From CAWAXW01 sp963786155 (GTDB lineage Bacteria > Actinomycetota > CADDZG01 > WHSQ01), in contig CAWAXW010000006.1 in NCBI GenBank assembly GCA_963786155.1, positions 620,001 through 684,000 on the forward strand: a stretch of DNA of 64,000 nucleotides, in the 5' to 3' direction. The notes below the pieces were generated by a model, which had not been told where the DNA came from, did not search any database, and worked only from the letters and a program-made list of their open reading frames with translations. The position numbers and the translations under genes were made by a program. Positions 18,384 to 30,101 of the stretch are shown piece by piece. How positions within the stretch are numbered: position 1 is the stretch's first letter; each line of letters begins with the position of its first letter.

Positions 18384-20227
18384 TCGGTCCGAGTCGTCCC
18401 GCCCGACAGAGCTCTCGCGATCGAGCGGGGGCCGGGGTGCTCTCGCAGCTCCTCGAGTGGGACCGGCAACGGGAGGGACCAGTTCGGGCGTTCGTCGAGG
18501 GTCCCCGGCATGTTGGGGCGCGATTCGACGGCGAGGGCATCCTCCAAGGTTGCCAGGAGCACGCGGCTGGGGGCCTTCGCCAGTGATCCGTAGGTTGCTT
18601 CGACGACATCCTGGACCGGGGCATCGTCGGGAAGCCCGGTTCGGTCTCGCAGACGAGCGCGCACCGCATTCTCGCCCTCGACGTTCGGGTCGAGGCCGAG
18701 CTCTTCTTGCTCGCGCAAGTCTGCTCCGGTCCACATGCCGGCGATCGTCGGAAGGTCGTGGTTGGTCACGGCCGCGAGAGCGAGCTCGGGATAGTCCGAC
18801 GGGTCGTCGTCCTCGAACCAGAGGATCCGGTACGACAGGATCGCTCGCTCTTTCATCTCTTCGCGCACGAAGCTCTCGACGGTTCCGAGATCCTCACCCA
18901 CGACGAAGGAACGAGCCCGGACGCTTTCCAGTGCCACGATCGTGAGCAGATCTTCATAGGGGTAGCGAACGTACGCGCCGCGCGCGGGGTCGGAGCCTTC
19001 GGGGATCCAGAAGAGTCTGAACAGACCCATCACGTGATCGATCCGCATGCCGGCGCCGGTCGACAAGCTCGCGCGCACGGTTTGGATGAACGGTTCGTAG
19101 CCGGCCGCTCGTAGCTTCCACGGATCCATCGGCGGAAGCCCCCAGTTCTGACCGTGGGTGTTGAACTCGTCGGGTGGCGCCCCGATCGTGGCGCCGTCGA
19201 CGAACACGTCACGCCATATCCAGGCATCCGCGCCTTCGGGATCGACTCCGATCGCGAGGTCGTGTATCAGATCGATCTCCGATTCGGCGCGCGCCAACTG
19301 CTCTTCGAGCAACCACTGCATCCACATGTGGAACTCGACACGACGAACATGAGCGTCACGCCAGCGCGCAACGGCAGCGGAACGCGGCTCCTGCAGTTCC
19401 GGGACCCACGACGAGGGACCGGCCCCGTGCGTTTCGTACAGAGCTGCGTAGGTCGCGTAGTCCTCTAAGAGGGGGCCGCGCGCGGCTCGGTAATCGGCGA
19501 AGCGGCCGTCGTCGCGCCAGTGCTCGAATATCCGCTCGAGTGCGCTCATCTTCAGCTCGTAGACGGAGCCGCGATCGATCACCGGCGACTCGTTGAGAGC
19601 CCGGCCCGCCGCGATGGCCTCGGTGAGGTCTATGCGGGTCGCTCCCGGTACTTCCTCGATCCTGAGATAGAGCGGGTTGCGGAAGCAGCGACTCGACGGG
19701 AAGTAAGGACTCGGCTGCTGCTCGGGCCCCGGGGCCACCGCGTGCAATGGGTTCAGCATGACCACTCCGGCCCCCGTTCCGGTGGCCCAGGTGGCCAGGT
19801 CCCGCAGATCGGCCAGATCCCCGATACCCCAGCTAGCCCGAGAGCGCGCTGAGTAGAGCTGCACCCCCCACCCCCAAGCCCGGAGGTCGTCGGGCAGATA
19901 GCACGCCCGCGGCCCGACGATCAGCGGAGTCTCGAGACCGTCCCGGCCAGTGAGGACGTGGTAGCCGAGAGGCAATGAGTGGGGGACGGCGCCCCCGAGT
20001 TCGATCGCATCCCCTTGCTCCAGCACCACTCGGACAAAGCCCTTTAAAAGGTGTTCGTCTCCTTGCCGGATGACTTTGGCGGGGGCCGGGGGAGGCGCGT
20101 CGTCCGCCGCTCCCATGGCGTCAAGGATCGCCTCGACCACGACGGGGTCGACGTCAACGCGCTCAGCCCGGTGGCTCAGGTAGGAGCGCGGGACAGCCCA
20201 CGCCTCGGGATCTCGACCGGCAGTCAT
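18380..20227 (-). CDS. malQ: 4-alpha-glucanotransferase (amylomaltase, GH77)
   Basis: A 615-residue GH77 enzyme that transfers alpha-1,4-glucan segments in maltodextrin and glycogen metabolism. Signature blocks are present: ARSRASWGIGDLADLRDLA, PYFPSSRCFRNPLYL, the nucleophile Asp in MRIDHVMGLFRLFW, the acid/base Glu in VGEDLGTVE and TNHDLPTIAGMW. The N-terminal extension found in actinobacterial MalQ is present. The ATG at 20227 was chosen because conserved sequence begins there; the longer open frame upstream runs into the next promoter. No ribosome-binding site is obvious. Confidence 0.95.
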   Translation of the reverse strand: MTAGRDPEAWAVPRSYLSHRAERVDVDPVVVEAILDAMGAADDAPPPAPAKVIRQGDEHLLKGFVRVVLEQGDAIELGGAVPHSLPLGYHVLTGRDGLETPLIVGPRACYLPDDLRAWGWGVQLYSARSRASWGIGDLADLRDLATWATGTGAGVVMLNPLHAVAPGPEQQPSPYFPSSRCFRNPLYLRIEEVPGATRIDLTEAIAAGRALNESPVIDRGSVYELKMSALERIFEHWRDDGRFADYRAARGPLLEDYATYAALYETHGAGPSSWVPELQEPRSAAVARWRDAHVRRVEFHMWMQWLLEEQLARAESEIDLIHDLAIGVDPEGADAWIWRDVFVDGATIGAPPDEFNTHGQNWGLPPMDPWKLRAAGYEPFIQTVRASLSTGAGMRIDHVMGLFRLFWIPEGSDPARGAYVRYPYEDLLTIVALESVRARSFVVGEDLGTVESFVREEMKERAILSYRILWFEDDDPSDYPELALAAVTNHDLPTIAGMWTGADLREQEELGLDPNVEGENAVRARLRDRTGLPDDAPVQDVVEATYGSLAKAPSRVLLATLEDALAVESRPNMPGTLDERPNWSLPLPVPLEELREHPGPRSIARALSGGTTRTD

Positions 20228-20362
20228 CAAGTGTTCATACGCCCTCAGGCGGCAACTCTTTGCCTTCGTGCATATGCACAAAGGCGCGGAATTGATGCAG
20301 GAGTACGTCTCGACAAGCAGAAACCCATGACCAGAGCGAGTAACTCTAGAAGGAGAGGAACA

Positions 20363-23015
20363 ATGGCTAAGAGGAAGATCCAAGCATCATTTCTGGTCCT
20401 GTCCATCATGGCAGGACTCATGTCCTTCGCCGCCCCGGCTAACGCCGCGGCGGTAACAACCGTCTCCTTGGTCTCGGGCTCCGAGGTCCTTGCGGGCGTG
20501 CAGTCTCTATTCAAATTCAAGGTCACCAACACCGAGACCCCAGGCGTGGGCAAGACGATCAACCACGTCATGATCACGGCCCGCGACGAGGGCGACTTTG
20601 TCGTCGCCAACGGCTCGGCCCCCGGGTGGAACTTCGACATCCACAACGACAACGGCCGTTTCCGCGGCGGCTCCATCGCGCCGGGAGCATCGCTGGACTT
20701 CGAGATCATTGCCAACGTCTCGCGTCCGGCAACGGACCTGGTCGCCGAATGGTTGGTCGCCTCGTCCAGCGATAACGGCGCGACTCAGCAAGCGCCTGCC
20801 ATAGCGCCCTCGAGCCTCATCAAGGTCCTCGAGGTCACCGAGGTCGCCGTGACGGCTCCATCGGGTGTCACGGATGGCACCGCCACGGCCAGCCAGCAGA
20901 ACCTCTCCTACAGGACCGTCGTCCGCAACGCGGGCAGCGGCGCACCGAGCGTGACGGGGACGTTGACGTCAAACGGCGCCGGCGACACCATCACGGGACC
21001 GGGTGCTCAGACGATCCCAGCGGGCGCCACCCGTAACTTCGTCTTCGACGTCGATCTCGGCGCTGCGGGCAATCGCACCTTCACGGCGGACGCTGCCGCA
21101 GCCGGAGCGGATGCCAACAGCCTGGCGAGCGCCCCACTGACCGTCGAGAACGCGCCTGCATTCACCTACACGAACAACACGCTGGCGCCTCTTGCTTCGG
21201 CAAGCGGAGTGAGCCAGACCTTCCTCCTGTCGGTCACCAAGACCAACCCGCCGGGAGTCACGTTTGACAAGGCCAACACCGATCTCTGCTTCTCGCAGAC
21301 CGGCGGCGGATCGTTCTGCACCAGCGCGCTGGCGACACCGAACAACGTCGCCCGGACGACCGGAACCGCGCCACAGGCGGCAGGACTCGTCTTTGCTCCT
21401 CTGAGCATCCCCGGAGCCGGCGCAGGTTTCCCCGATGGGCTGTACGACCCGACGCTCACCATCACGGGCACGGACGACAACGGCGCGGCCCTTTCTCGCA
21501 CGGTGTCGATCGGCAACGACTTCGAGATTGACAACCTTGCGCCAGTCGTAGACCTCACCCTGGCGGCTCCCAGTGGTCAGACCGCAGTCAAGAACGGCGA
21601 CACCTTGACCTTCGGTGGGACGGCCAAGAAGAGTGGAGCCGCAGGTGCAGCGAACGACCCGACGGCCGTGATCACGGACTGTGATCTCGTCATAAAGAAC
21701 TCGGCCTTCGTCGAGGTCAACCGCATCCAGAACCTCCACTCCACCAACGACTGCCGTCTCAACGCCGGCAACGTCCAAGGAAGCTTTGCTCCCGCGGCGC
21801 TCGGTGTCCCAGAGGGGATCATCGAGCTGCACATGACGGCCAGGGACGGCGCGGGCAACGCGACCGCCGGCTACGCGATCTCGGACTTCGTCAACATCGA
21901 CAACCTCGTTCCCGGGATCGCCGGAGCATTGACGGGTTGCGGGGCCAACACCACCGGCCCGCGTGGCTTCGGTACCTGCAACGACACCCAGACCATTGTC
22001 GTCAGTCTCACCGAGCCGGTTACCGGTGATTTCCTCGCCGGTGACTTCCGAGTCGACGGCAACAGCGTTCTGGCGGCGGAGTCGAACTGCACCAGCACCG
22101 TCCCGTGCGGCTCGGTCACTCTTCGCCTGGCCAACGCATTGGGCAACGACGACGAGCCGGGGATCACCTACACCGCGCCGACCCAGCCGGCTCCCTTGCG
22201 GAACCGCCCCCGTGACGGTGCGAAGAACCAGCTCGCGGCCATCATCAACCTGAACGCAGCCGACGGGATCGTCCCCGACCTTCCGGACGTGAACGGGGTC
22301 ACGCAGGGCGGGTTGGATGCGAACGGTGGCGCTGCAGAGAGCTCTTACGCGGCGACGGCCGGCTCGTTCTACACGAACCAGGTCGCTCCCACGTTCAGCA
22401 TCACCGGCCTCGGCGCCCAGTACAACGCGGTCGATCGCAGAGGACACCAACGCCAACAACGAGTACGACCATGGCGTCGACCAACCGATCGCCGACTGCA
22501 CGACGGACGTTCCGGCCAACACGACCAGTCCTCTGCTCTGCGCGGCGAACCTCCCGCTCGTCGGCGACGGTAACCACAAGCTCTTTGTGGCGGCTGTCGA
22601 CCCCGAGGGCAACCTCAGCCGGGGCAAGTCCGGCGACCTCGCAGGCAAGACCGGCCGGCCCATCACGGTGGTACTTGACCGTGCGGCACCGGTTGCTCAG
22701 AGCGTCGCTGCGGCGGCTGCGGTCGAGGTCACTTTCAGCGAAGTCCTGCCGAACGTGACGACCGGCCACCGCGCCAACCGCAACTTCGCGGAGGACTGGT
22801 TCCCGTTCACCATCCGCACCAACGGCCAGCGCCGGAACCTCCTCGAGCGCTCCGTGGCCGGGACCGACAACAAGCGGACCCTGGACATGACCGGCGAGTC
22901 GAGCTACACGGCACCGACCTTCTCGGGTGTCGAGTACAACTTCGGCGGCGCACCAAACGCTAGGTACCAGGACCGGGCAGGCAACTACCTGACAGACTTC
23001 ACGGTCCTCAAGTAA
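20363..23015 (+). CDS. Large secreted Ig-like/adhesin-type protein (one frameshift)
   Basis: Preceded by a strong AAGGAGAGG seven bases from the ATG. A signal peptide (FLVLSIMAGLMSFAAPANAA) is followed by about 850 residues of Thr/Asn/Ala-rich beta-sandwich repeats with Ig-like strands (e.g. FEIDNLAPVVDLTLAAPSGQ, FVNIDNLVPGIAGALTGCGA) and sparse Cys pairs. An indel at about 22433-22440 shifts the frame; the rest (AEDTNANNEYDHG ... YLTDFTVLK) runs to TAA. No catalytic domain was seen. It probably acts as a cell-surface or S-layer-like protein; the strong ribosome-binding site suggests abundant expression. A UUCG-loop hairpin follows the stop. Confidence 0.7.
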
Positions 23016-23061
23016 CGGCTTTGGCTCCGGCGAGTTACTCGCTCTCCAGAGCCAGCGATGC

Positions 23062-23081
23062 GGGCCGCCTTCGGGCGGCCC
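23062..23081 (+). terminator. UUCG-tetraloop hairpin after the Ig-like gene
   Basis: GGGCCGCC - TTCG - GGCGGCCC forms a perfect 8-bp GC stem with a stable UUCG loop, 47 bases after the stop at 23015. There is no T run, so it may be Rho-assisted or an mRNA-stabilising 3' end. Confidence 0.6.
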
Positions 23082-23267
23082 TACTCGCGCCCGGGGGTGG
23101 TAGGAAAAGGAATTGCCCGAATTGCGTAGATGGTGAGTGGGACGTACCCCCTTCCTTTTGTCGCATACGCCGGATACCGTCGGTGAAGCCCGATCGAGGT
23201 GCAGGACAGGGGGCCCAGGCGCCGAATCCGAGGTGTAAGACAAGTTTGCAAGAGCCGGAGTAACTAG

Positions 23268-26200
23268 ATGAGTCGCATCTCCCGATCCAGATCTGTGGCC
23301 GTTGCGCTCGCGGCTTGTCTGACCGCGGCTGGGATGTTCGTTGGAGCGGCTCCGGCTCTGGCCGCCGTCGCACCCACCGCGGAGCGCCAGGATGTGCGGT
23401 CCGGCGAACTATTGCACGACCGATTGGGTCGACAAGGGTGGCGACACCGTCACTTACTACGGCGCGTTCACGGCCGGCGCCAAATTCATCGAGGCATCCA
23501 TCGAGGAACGCGAGGCGGACGGGTCGGTCATCGTCGTCGAAGAGAGACAGCCCAACGGCACGATCATCAGGCGCAGTCCCATGCCACTGACATCGGCGGG
23601 GCAACGGACGGATCACCGTCGACGAAGCGCTCGGCACATTCTCGGGTTCGTCCATCCTCAGGCGGCTCGAGGACGGCACGACCGCAACCCAGAAAGTTAC
23701 CGATCACATCGTGATGACGATCACCCTGGAGCTGGGTGGTGTTCGCACGACGTTGGAGTCGAACCAGGTTTTCGTTGACTCCAAGCCTCCCAACATCACC
23801 GGTTTCAAGACCCGTACGACTAAGGATGTAGAGGTTGTCTTCAGCGAGCCGGTCTTCAACGACAAGGGCGATGCTGCCTCGGACTGGACGGTGGACGGCA
23901 CGCCGGCAACCAGCGTTAGTGCCTCGGCCCCCGTCTCCGAGAAGAGGTCCATACACCTCGACCTCGGGGAGCTCACCGAGGACCAAGAGCCGGTTGTCGA
24001 TTACGCCCCTTCTATCGGCCCCGTCGGTAGCACGCGCGAGTCTACCGGGATTGCGTGCGCCACATCCTCTTGAATGACGGCACCCGGACCCAGTCTGCGA
24101 TAGACGAGACTCCACCTCGCATCCCACGCATCTCGCAGATCGACGGCAAGGACGCGACCGATGATCTTGTTGCGTCGCGCAACGCTGCTCCCATGATCGC
24201 AATCGATCAGGTGACCAACGGGCACACCGCCGACGTCTATCTCGAATCCGATGGCACGACGGGACTGCAGCCCGCAACGGACACCAAGCTCAACCCGCAG
24301 CCAATAGTTGCTGCAAGCGGCGCGACATTCCAGCTGCCGGCTCTCGGCGGTGATGGCGAGCGCACCTTCTACGCGACCGCGACCGACACCAACGGCAACA
24401 CGAGCGTGGACTCGAACAACGGGACCCTCGGCTACGACGACGCGACCTACCGCCTCGATACCGTGAAGCCCACCGCCAGCGCGGCCCGCACGGACGGGCA
24501 GAAGGTCACCGTGACCTTCACTGAGGCCCTGTCCGGCGGCCGCAACGATGCAGCGGATTGGCAGATCCTTCACTCCGTCACGGGCGCACCCATGGCGATC
24601 GGCGGCGTGAGTGGCACCGGTAGCGTGCGGGTTCTCGACGCAGCCGGCGTTCCCAACGGCTCTCGCGTCGTCTACAACCCTCAACCCGAGCCGACCGTTA
24701 TCTCGACGAGGCGGGCAACGGCCTCGACAACTTCGACTCGCTGACGACTCAGGGACTCATCGCGAAGGTCCTCGACATCGCTCCAGAGGAAGGCGACCCA
24801 AGCGGTCGGCGATCCCTACACACTGACGATCTCGGTGAAGGACGATGCCAACAACAACGTACCGGGCGCCTTTGTCGGAGTCAGAGTGGTCGACGGAGTC
24901 AACGCACAGCGAGACTTCGACGGGCCGGGGGGCAATGGGCGCGGCGTCGTCGGCAGTTGCTTCACGGAATCCGACGGGACATGTGAGTTCGACTACGTGT
25001 CTCAAGAGCGCGGCCTCGACAGGCTCCAGGCCTGGATCGACCCGACGAGACTTCTGGGAACGCCCCCGGCACCGGAAGACAAGGACACGGACGCGTCGCC
25101 GCAGGTCGGCAGCAATTCGCTGGACCAGGATGTGGTGTCCGCACAATGGACGTTCGAAAACGCCGCTCTGAAACTCGAGGCCGGCCCCGAGTCGGAACTC
25201 GAGAAGAAGGTGTTCACGCAGCACGTCTTGGATGTCAACGTTTCGACTATTCCGACTAGGGGAGGCGAGTTTGCCGGGGGCGAGTCGTCGCACCAGGTTC
25301 TCGGTGCTCGGCGTCAACGTCGATGCACGCGCCGTCGATGGGCCCAACGCTGGCGACGACGGCTGGCTTGGCGAGTGTTTCACGGGCGCCGACGGCGCGT
25401 GCCAGATCGCTTACAACTCCGCCCTCGATGGTGTGGATCGCATCCAGCTTTGGATCGATCGGAACCCGTGCTCGGAGGCGAGGCGTGTGGCAACGACGAT
25501 GTTGACGATGGTGAGATTTTCCTTACCGGGAAGAGCAGCCGGGCGCGGACAACATCGAAAGGCAATCCCCTCGACGATCCAGCGCAGGACGTCGTCGGGT
25601 CGATTGGGAAGGCGTGCTCGTCGCGGACCTAAACGCCGAGCCGGAAGTCTCCACGAGCGATATCGCAGGCGAGACGACGATCACGTTCAAGGTGACCGAC
25701 AAGGACGACAATGTCGCGGCCGAAGGGCACAACGTCGAGGCGATCGTCGTGTCCGGTCCCAATGCGAGCACCGAGCTGGAGGACGAGGAGTCGGGGCAGG
25801 CCCCTCCGTTCGGGGAGAACGAGAAGGGCTGTATGACGGACGAAAACGGTGTGTGCACATTGAGCTACACGTCGAATCCGCATGTCGGGGTCGACACCAG
25901 ATCCAAGCATGGGTCGATCTGCACGACAATGGTCTGAAGGATTCCGACGAAGTCTCGGTGGTCGAGCCCGCGACGAGAACACCGGTACCAACGAGCTCAC
26001 CCAGGACATCGTCGAGGTCACATCAACCCCCGCCTCGGCCGTGCTTCATGCGGATCCCCGAGCAGGCGAGCGTCCGCAAGGACACGACCCACCAATTGAC
26101 CTTCGTCGTCGCGGATCCTGCCGAGCGGCTCATCGAAGGCCTCAACATCGATGCGGTCGTGACCTCCGGCCCAACACCGGCAGATACATCGGCGAGTGCC

Positions 26201-27100
26201 GAAGTGACATGGATGGAAAATGCCGCGTCGCCTACCGATCCCGCGCTCACCGGGACCGATGTGGTCCGAACGTGGATCGACGTCAACGACAATGACGTCG
26301 CCGACGAGGCGACTACGACGGGGCAGGCGCTGCAGAGGAGGGTGGCGACGAACCCGACCAGGACGTTGTGAGGTCGCCTGGACTGCAACCGGACCTTCCC
26401 CCACCCCTTCGCCCGGGACGACCCCTTCGCCCGGCACAACTCCGACGCCCGGTGTTAGCCCGTCACCGAACCCCAGCGGTTCTCCCGGCGGCCCACCCTC
26501 GGGCTCGGGCACGGACCGCTCGATAAACATCGACGCAGACAAGTCGATCATCGTGGTCGGAAGGGCCGTGAAACTGTCAGGCACCGTCGATGCGCCGGCT
26601 GGGTGCCGTGCCGTGGACGTCTCTGTCGTCGCCGTTGATGCGGCCGGCGAGGGCGCTCGATCCGCACGACATCGGCGGATGCAGAAGGCCTGTGGCGGCT
26701 GGACATCAAGCCTCGACAAACGCAACCTATCGGGCCGAGGTCGGCTCGGACAGCGGGTGCCACCACGCGGCCTCCAGCAAGGAGGATGCGCGGATTGATA
26801 AAGGCCAAGGTGCGGATCACTGCCACGCCCAAGAAGCTGCGGCCGGGAGGATGCAGCTCGATCGACGCCTTCGTGTCTCCCAACAAGGCCGGCTCGGAAG
26901 TGCGCTTGGAGCACAAGACAAGGAAGGGCTGGCGGACACTCGCCAAGAAGGAGCTCGACGGAACGTCTCAGGCGCTGTTCACCAAGTGCTTCAAGTCGCC
27001 CGGGCGCAAGTTGGTCAGGATCTCGTGGAAGTCCGATCAGGCCAACTTCGGAGCCCGCAGCCGGGCCGCGGAGATTCCGGGTACGGCGCTAATCTCCTAG
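23268..27100 (+). CDS. Large secreted protein with Big/Ig-like Cys repeats (many frameshifts)
   Basis: The ATG follows GGAG by seven bases. A signal peptide (VAVALAACLTAAGMFVGAAP) is intact. Beyond it the coding signal hops between all three frames at least ten times. Recovered pieces are in consistent order: ANYCTTDWVDKGGDTVTYYG; VVFSEPVFNDKGDAASDWTV; FYATATDTNGNTSVDSNNG; four Ig modules with paired Cys (CFTESDGTCEFDY, CFTGADGACQIAY, CMTDENGVCTLSY, then a fourth); a Pro/Ser/Thr linker near 26400-26480; and a basic C-terminal domain ending AEIPGTALIS. The Ig modules resemble those of the protein encoded at 13608. It is probably an intact surface protein in the living cell; the breaks look like consensus errors. 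Confidence 0.6.
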
Positions 27101-27118
27101 CCGGCCAATCCCCTTTGT

Positions 27119-27139
27119 CCCTTTTCCGTTGGAAAGGGG
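27119..27139 (+). terminator. Intrinsic terminator-like hairpin
   Basis: CCCTTTTCC pairs with GGAAAGGGG (one G-U) around a GTT loop, and TTTT follows at 27144-27147. It lies 19 bases after the stop at 27100, in the right place to end the preceding transcript. Confidence 0.6.
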
Positions 27140-27217
27140 AAAGTTTTGGCCACGCATCGAAGGAAGGGCCCGGACCAGGGCGAACCTGCCAACTAAGGCG
27201 CCACCATTGCCCAGCTT

Positions 27218-28458
27218 GTGAAGCAACCCGTGTCGCCAACGTACGTGAAGCTCGTCATCTCGCCCCGAGGGTGGCGGCACCCGCGGGCACGGGCGTCACG
27301 CTCGACTCCTACCTCGACGGCCTTCGCCGAATCGTGCTCGTCGACGATCGCGGGGACCTCGCTGGCGTGGAGCCCGGAGACCTCGTCGTAGCCCTCGGGG
27401 GAGGCGGAGGAGGGTCAGCTCGCCAGCCTCAGAGCCCTTGCCGATCTCCTCGAAGCCGCGGGAGCCGTCGGCGTCCTCGTCCACGAGCGCTCGCTTGCCG
27501 ATCAGATCGACGCAGAGGGCACCTCGGAGACTTCCCGGTGTTCCTTGTCGGGCGTGACGTCGAATGGCCTGAGGTCCTTCAGCCGCTCCTCGACCTCGAC
27601 GCACTTCTCCGTCATCGCTCCCACAATCCCGAGCTTCACCGCCGCATCCTCATGCGCCAGATCGTGCGATGCGCGGCGTCACCCCGATCGATCCCCGGGC
27701 AGCCACCGAAGCCGGTGTCGACCTCGAGGAAGCGCTCTATCGAGTGATCGTCGTCGTACCCGGGCTCTGCACGCCGGAGGAGTTCGTCGCCTCGAGGAAG
27801 AGGTCGGCGTCGACGTGCTCGACCACGATCCGCCGATGGCGTCGTGTTCCCGATCGACGATGTAATGGTGGCGGTCCAGACCGGCAGCAGCGCACTGCTC
27901 GGCGAGGACTGGCTTCCCGACAGGCTTCTCTCCAAACCGCGTTTGGCCGGCGACTCGAGTGGCGTCGTCGGAGTCGGCCGCCCACTCGCAGGAGCCGACC
28001 AGATATTGCGTTCCTTCCGGGAGGCTTCGTGGGCCGCACGGTTGTCTCGCCGTCTCGAGGGTGGCAACCGGGTCGCAAGATTCAGCGCCATGGGCGCTTA
28101 CGCATGGCTCGAGGCTATCGACGCTGGCCTGAGCGACCACGAAGCGGATCGCCCGCGATACGCGCGCTGATGGACCACGACAGCGGCACCCGACCAATCT
28201 GGTCGAACATCCGCGCTTGTGTCGAGACCCGTCAGCTGAGAGAGGCCGCTCAGGGTTCCTGCGCCCGCAACAGCTTGAGATACCGCCTGGACTTGATCCG
28301 CAAGGTGACCGGCCTCGATCCACCACGAGCCCGAAGACCGCCTGGTGCTGCAGTTGCAGCTCCGGCTCGCATTGGTGCGTGGGTTGTTGGAGCCTTCGGC
28401 GAAAGCCGAGACCGGCGGGACGGCCGAGACCGAACCTTCCGATGGGGCCACCATCTAG
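27218..28458 (+). CDS. PucR/CdaR-family transcriptional regulator (multiple frameshifts)
   Basis: Assembled across at least five frame changes. N-terminal PucR-type pieces: VTLDSYLDGLRRIVLVDDRG, SLRALADLLEAAGAVGVLVH and FPVFLVGRDVEWPEVLQPLL. The middle matches the CdaR GGDEF-like domain: VGVGRPLAGADQILRSFREA and GAYAWLEAIDAGLSDHE. The C-terminus is the PucR helix-turn-helix (NSLRYRLDLIRKVTGLD, with ALMDHD before it). The stop TAG is at 28456. The family regulates purine, sugar-diacid and related catabolic genes. The exact start is uncertain; GTG codons at 27218 and 27230 are candidates. The target pathway cannot be told from its neighbours. Confidence 0.62.
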
Positions 28459-28482
28459 AGTTCGTTCTAGTGTGGCCGCACT

Positions 28483-29396
28483 GTGAGAGTCGGTCGTCAC
28501 AACATCAAGCTCCACGATCTCGACGAGCCCGATGTATCCCACCGATGGGATCGCCGAGAATGACGTGATCGACTACTACGCCACGGTCGCCGATCACATG
28601 CTCCCGTTGGTGCGCGACCGGCTCATGACCTTGAAGCAGCCTGCCAAATGGGATCGAAGGGGAACGATTCTTCAGCAAGGGCATCCCCAAGTACTTCCCG
28701 GACTTCGTCGAGCGGACGACCGCGCCCAAGCGTGGGGGTGAGGTGACGTATGTCGTTTGCAACGACGCCACGACGGTCGTCTACCTCGCTCGGCGGGCGT
28801 GCCTCACCTCGCACGTCGGCCTTAGCCGCCGCGATGCGATCGAGTTCCCCGACCAACTGATCTTCGATCTCGACCCTGCCGGCGATGACGTCCCCGACGT
28901 CTTGTGGGCGGCGGGCATCGTGCGGGCTCCTTTGGGAAGAGCTTGGACTCGCTTGCTACGTGAAGTCGAGCAGTTACCAAGGTTGTGCACATGGTCGCGC
29001 CAACCGATAAGGAAGACCCATTTTGGACGATGCAAGGAATCGCCTGAAGGTGGCAACATTACTTGCGAGCAGCCGACATCCGGATCGCGTGACGACCCGA
29101 AGTCCCGAAAGAGAAGCGTCACGGCCGGCTGTTGCTCGACTGGATGCGCAACTCCTGGGGTGCGACGGCGGTATCGCCCTTCTCACTCGCGCGCTCGACC
29201 CGGCGCGCCCGTCGCCCTCCCACTCGCATGGGAGGAAACCGAAGAGAAGGGTTGGCACCCGCGACTCTTCACGATTGCGGACACGCCGAAGAAGATCGAG
29301 CGAGATGGCGATCCTGGGCCGGGTGGCGACGCCAGGGCGCGCTCGCTCGCCGACCGCGTCGCCGTCTTGAGAGAAGCTGCTCGAGACTCGGCGTGA
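28483..29396 (+). CDS. LigD-type DNA polymerase/primase domain protein (frameshifted)
   Basis: Starts at a GTG giving RVGRHNIKLHDLDEP, then shifts frame to MYPTDGIAENDVIDYYATVA and DHMLPLVRDRLMTLK, and on through KRGGEVTYVVCNDATTVVYL, SRRDAIEFPDQLIFDLDPAG (metal-binding D-x-D), PDRVTTRSPEREASRPAVAR/LLDWMRNSWGATAV, and LPLAWEETEEKGWHPRLFTI. These are the hallmark blocks of the archaeo-eukaryotic-primase polymerase of bacterial non-homologous end joining. Only the polymerase module is present, without ligase or phosphoesterase, and no ku gene is in the window. At least four indels break it. It may extend slightly past the listed stop in another frame. Confidence 0.7.
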
Positions 29397-29524
29397 CTCC
29401 CCGTGCACGCAGGCCAGAAGATTCGGGATCGCGACCTCACGGGGCGCGCACGGCCGAGCAAGAGTTGGCGCGGCTTCTCTCCACGGAGCCCCTCGCGTCG
29501 AGGAGTTCGAGGACCACACCGCCG

Positions 29525-29989
29525 ACCTCGACCGGCTCGATTATTCCTTTACTTACGACCGAGGGCCGCGTCCACGTCGACCTCAAGGAGAAGCTCCAGC
29601 GCTACTCGGCCGGATGCGCCGAGGAGTGTGGGACGTCCACCCCCCAGGACATGTTCATCGTGGACGAGACCGTCTACCGGAGGATCGTCTGGCAGGGCGG
29701 CGGGGGCTACCTCGTCATCCACGACCATCCCGAGGAACGCTGGGGCAATATTCGGGCCGTGGGAGCTGACGCTCGGCCCCCGGGTCCGCTACCAGCGGTG
29801 GGGGCACGGGCGGGGACGGAGCTTCCTCAAGGGCAAGCTCCTGCTCGACCTAAAGGCGGCCGCCCGGCTGACCGACGGGTTCTCGGTCGACGACCTCCTG
29901 AGGGTGATAGAGCGCTCCAGGGCGGGCCGTGACCCGGTAGAGACGATCACGAACAAGAGCAGGACCTCCCCGAGCTCGGGGCAGACTAG
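29525..29989 (+). CDS. Hypothetical protein between LigD-type gene and methyltransferase (frameshifted)
   Basis: Frame-hopping coding signal without a recognised family. The readable blocks are EGRVHVDLKEKLQRYSAG, MFIVDETVYRRIVWQGGGGY, LVIHDHPEERWGNIRAVG, then in another frame TLGPRVRYQRWGHGRGRSFL, DLKAAARLTDGFSVDDLLRV, and finally EQEQDLPELGAD with TAG at 29987-29989. The start is unknown. An alternative is that the 5' part belongs to the end of the preceding gene. Confidence 0.35.
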
Positions 29990-30101
29990 GCCGGACCCGC
30001 AGGACAAACTCGGGCCGACGGTTAACCGTCACAGGCCAAAGCTAGGGTGTACGGGGACCGGAAAGACTGGGCCCCGGATGGCGAGAAGAACGGGGAGGGC
30101 C

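Noticed and set aside
20228..20362. Possible cyclic di-GMP (GEMM) riboswitch upstream of the first Ig-like gene
   Set aside because: GGCAA and a later CAAAGGCGCGG are suggestive, but the tetraloop-receptor pattern and pairing do not line up.
22401..23243. Minus-strand open frame opposite the end of the Ig-like protein
   Set aside because: Antisense of a continued adhesin frame that ends in a normal stop and a UUCG hairpin.
23160..23267. Possible c-di-AMP (ydaO-type) riboswitch before the second Ig-like gene (contains GCCGAATCCG)
   Set aside because: Only one short block matches; the other conserved GGGG-AACC and pseudoknot segments could not be located. A covariance-model search would be decisive.
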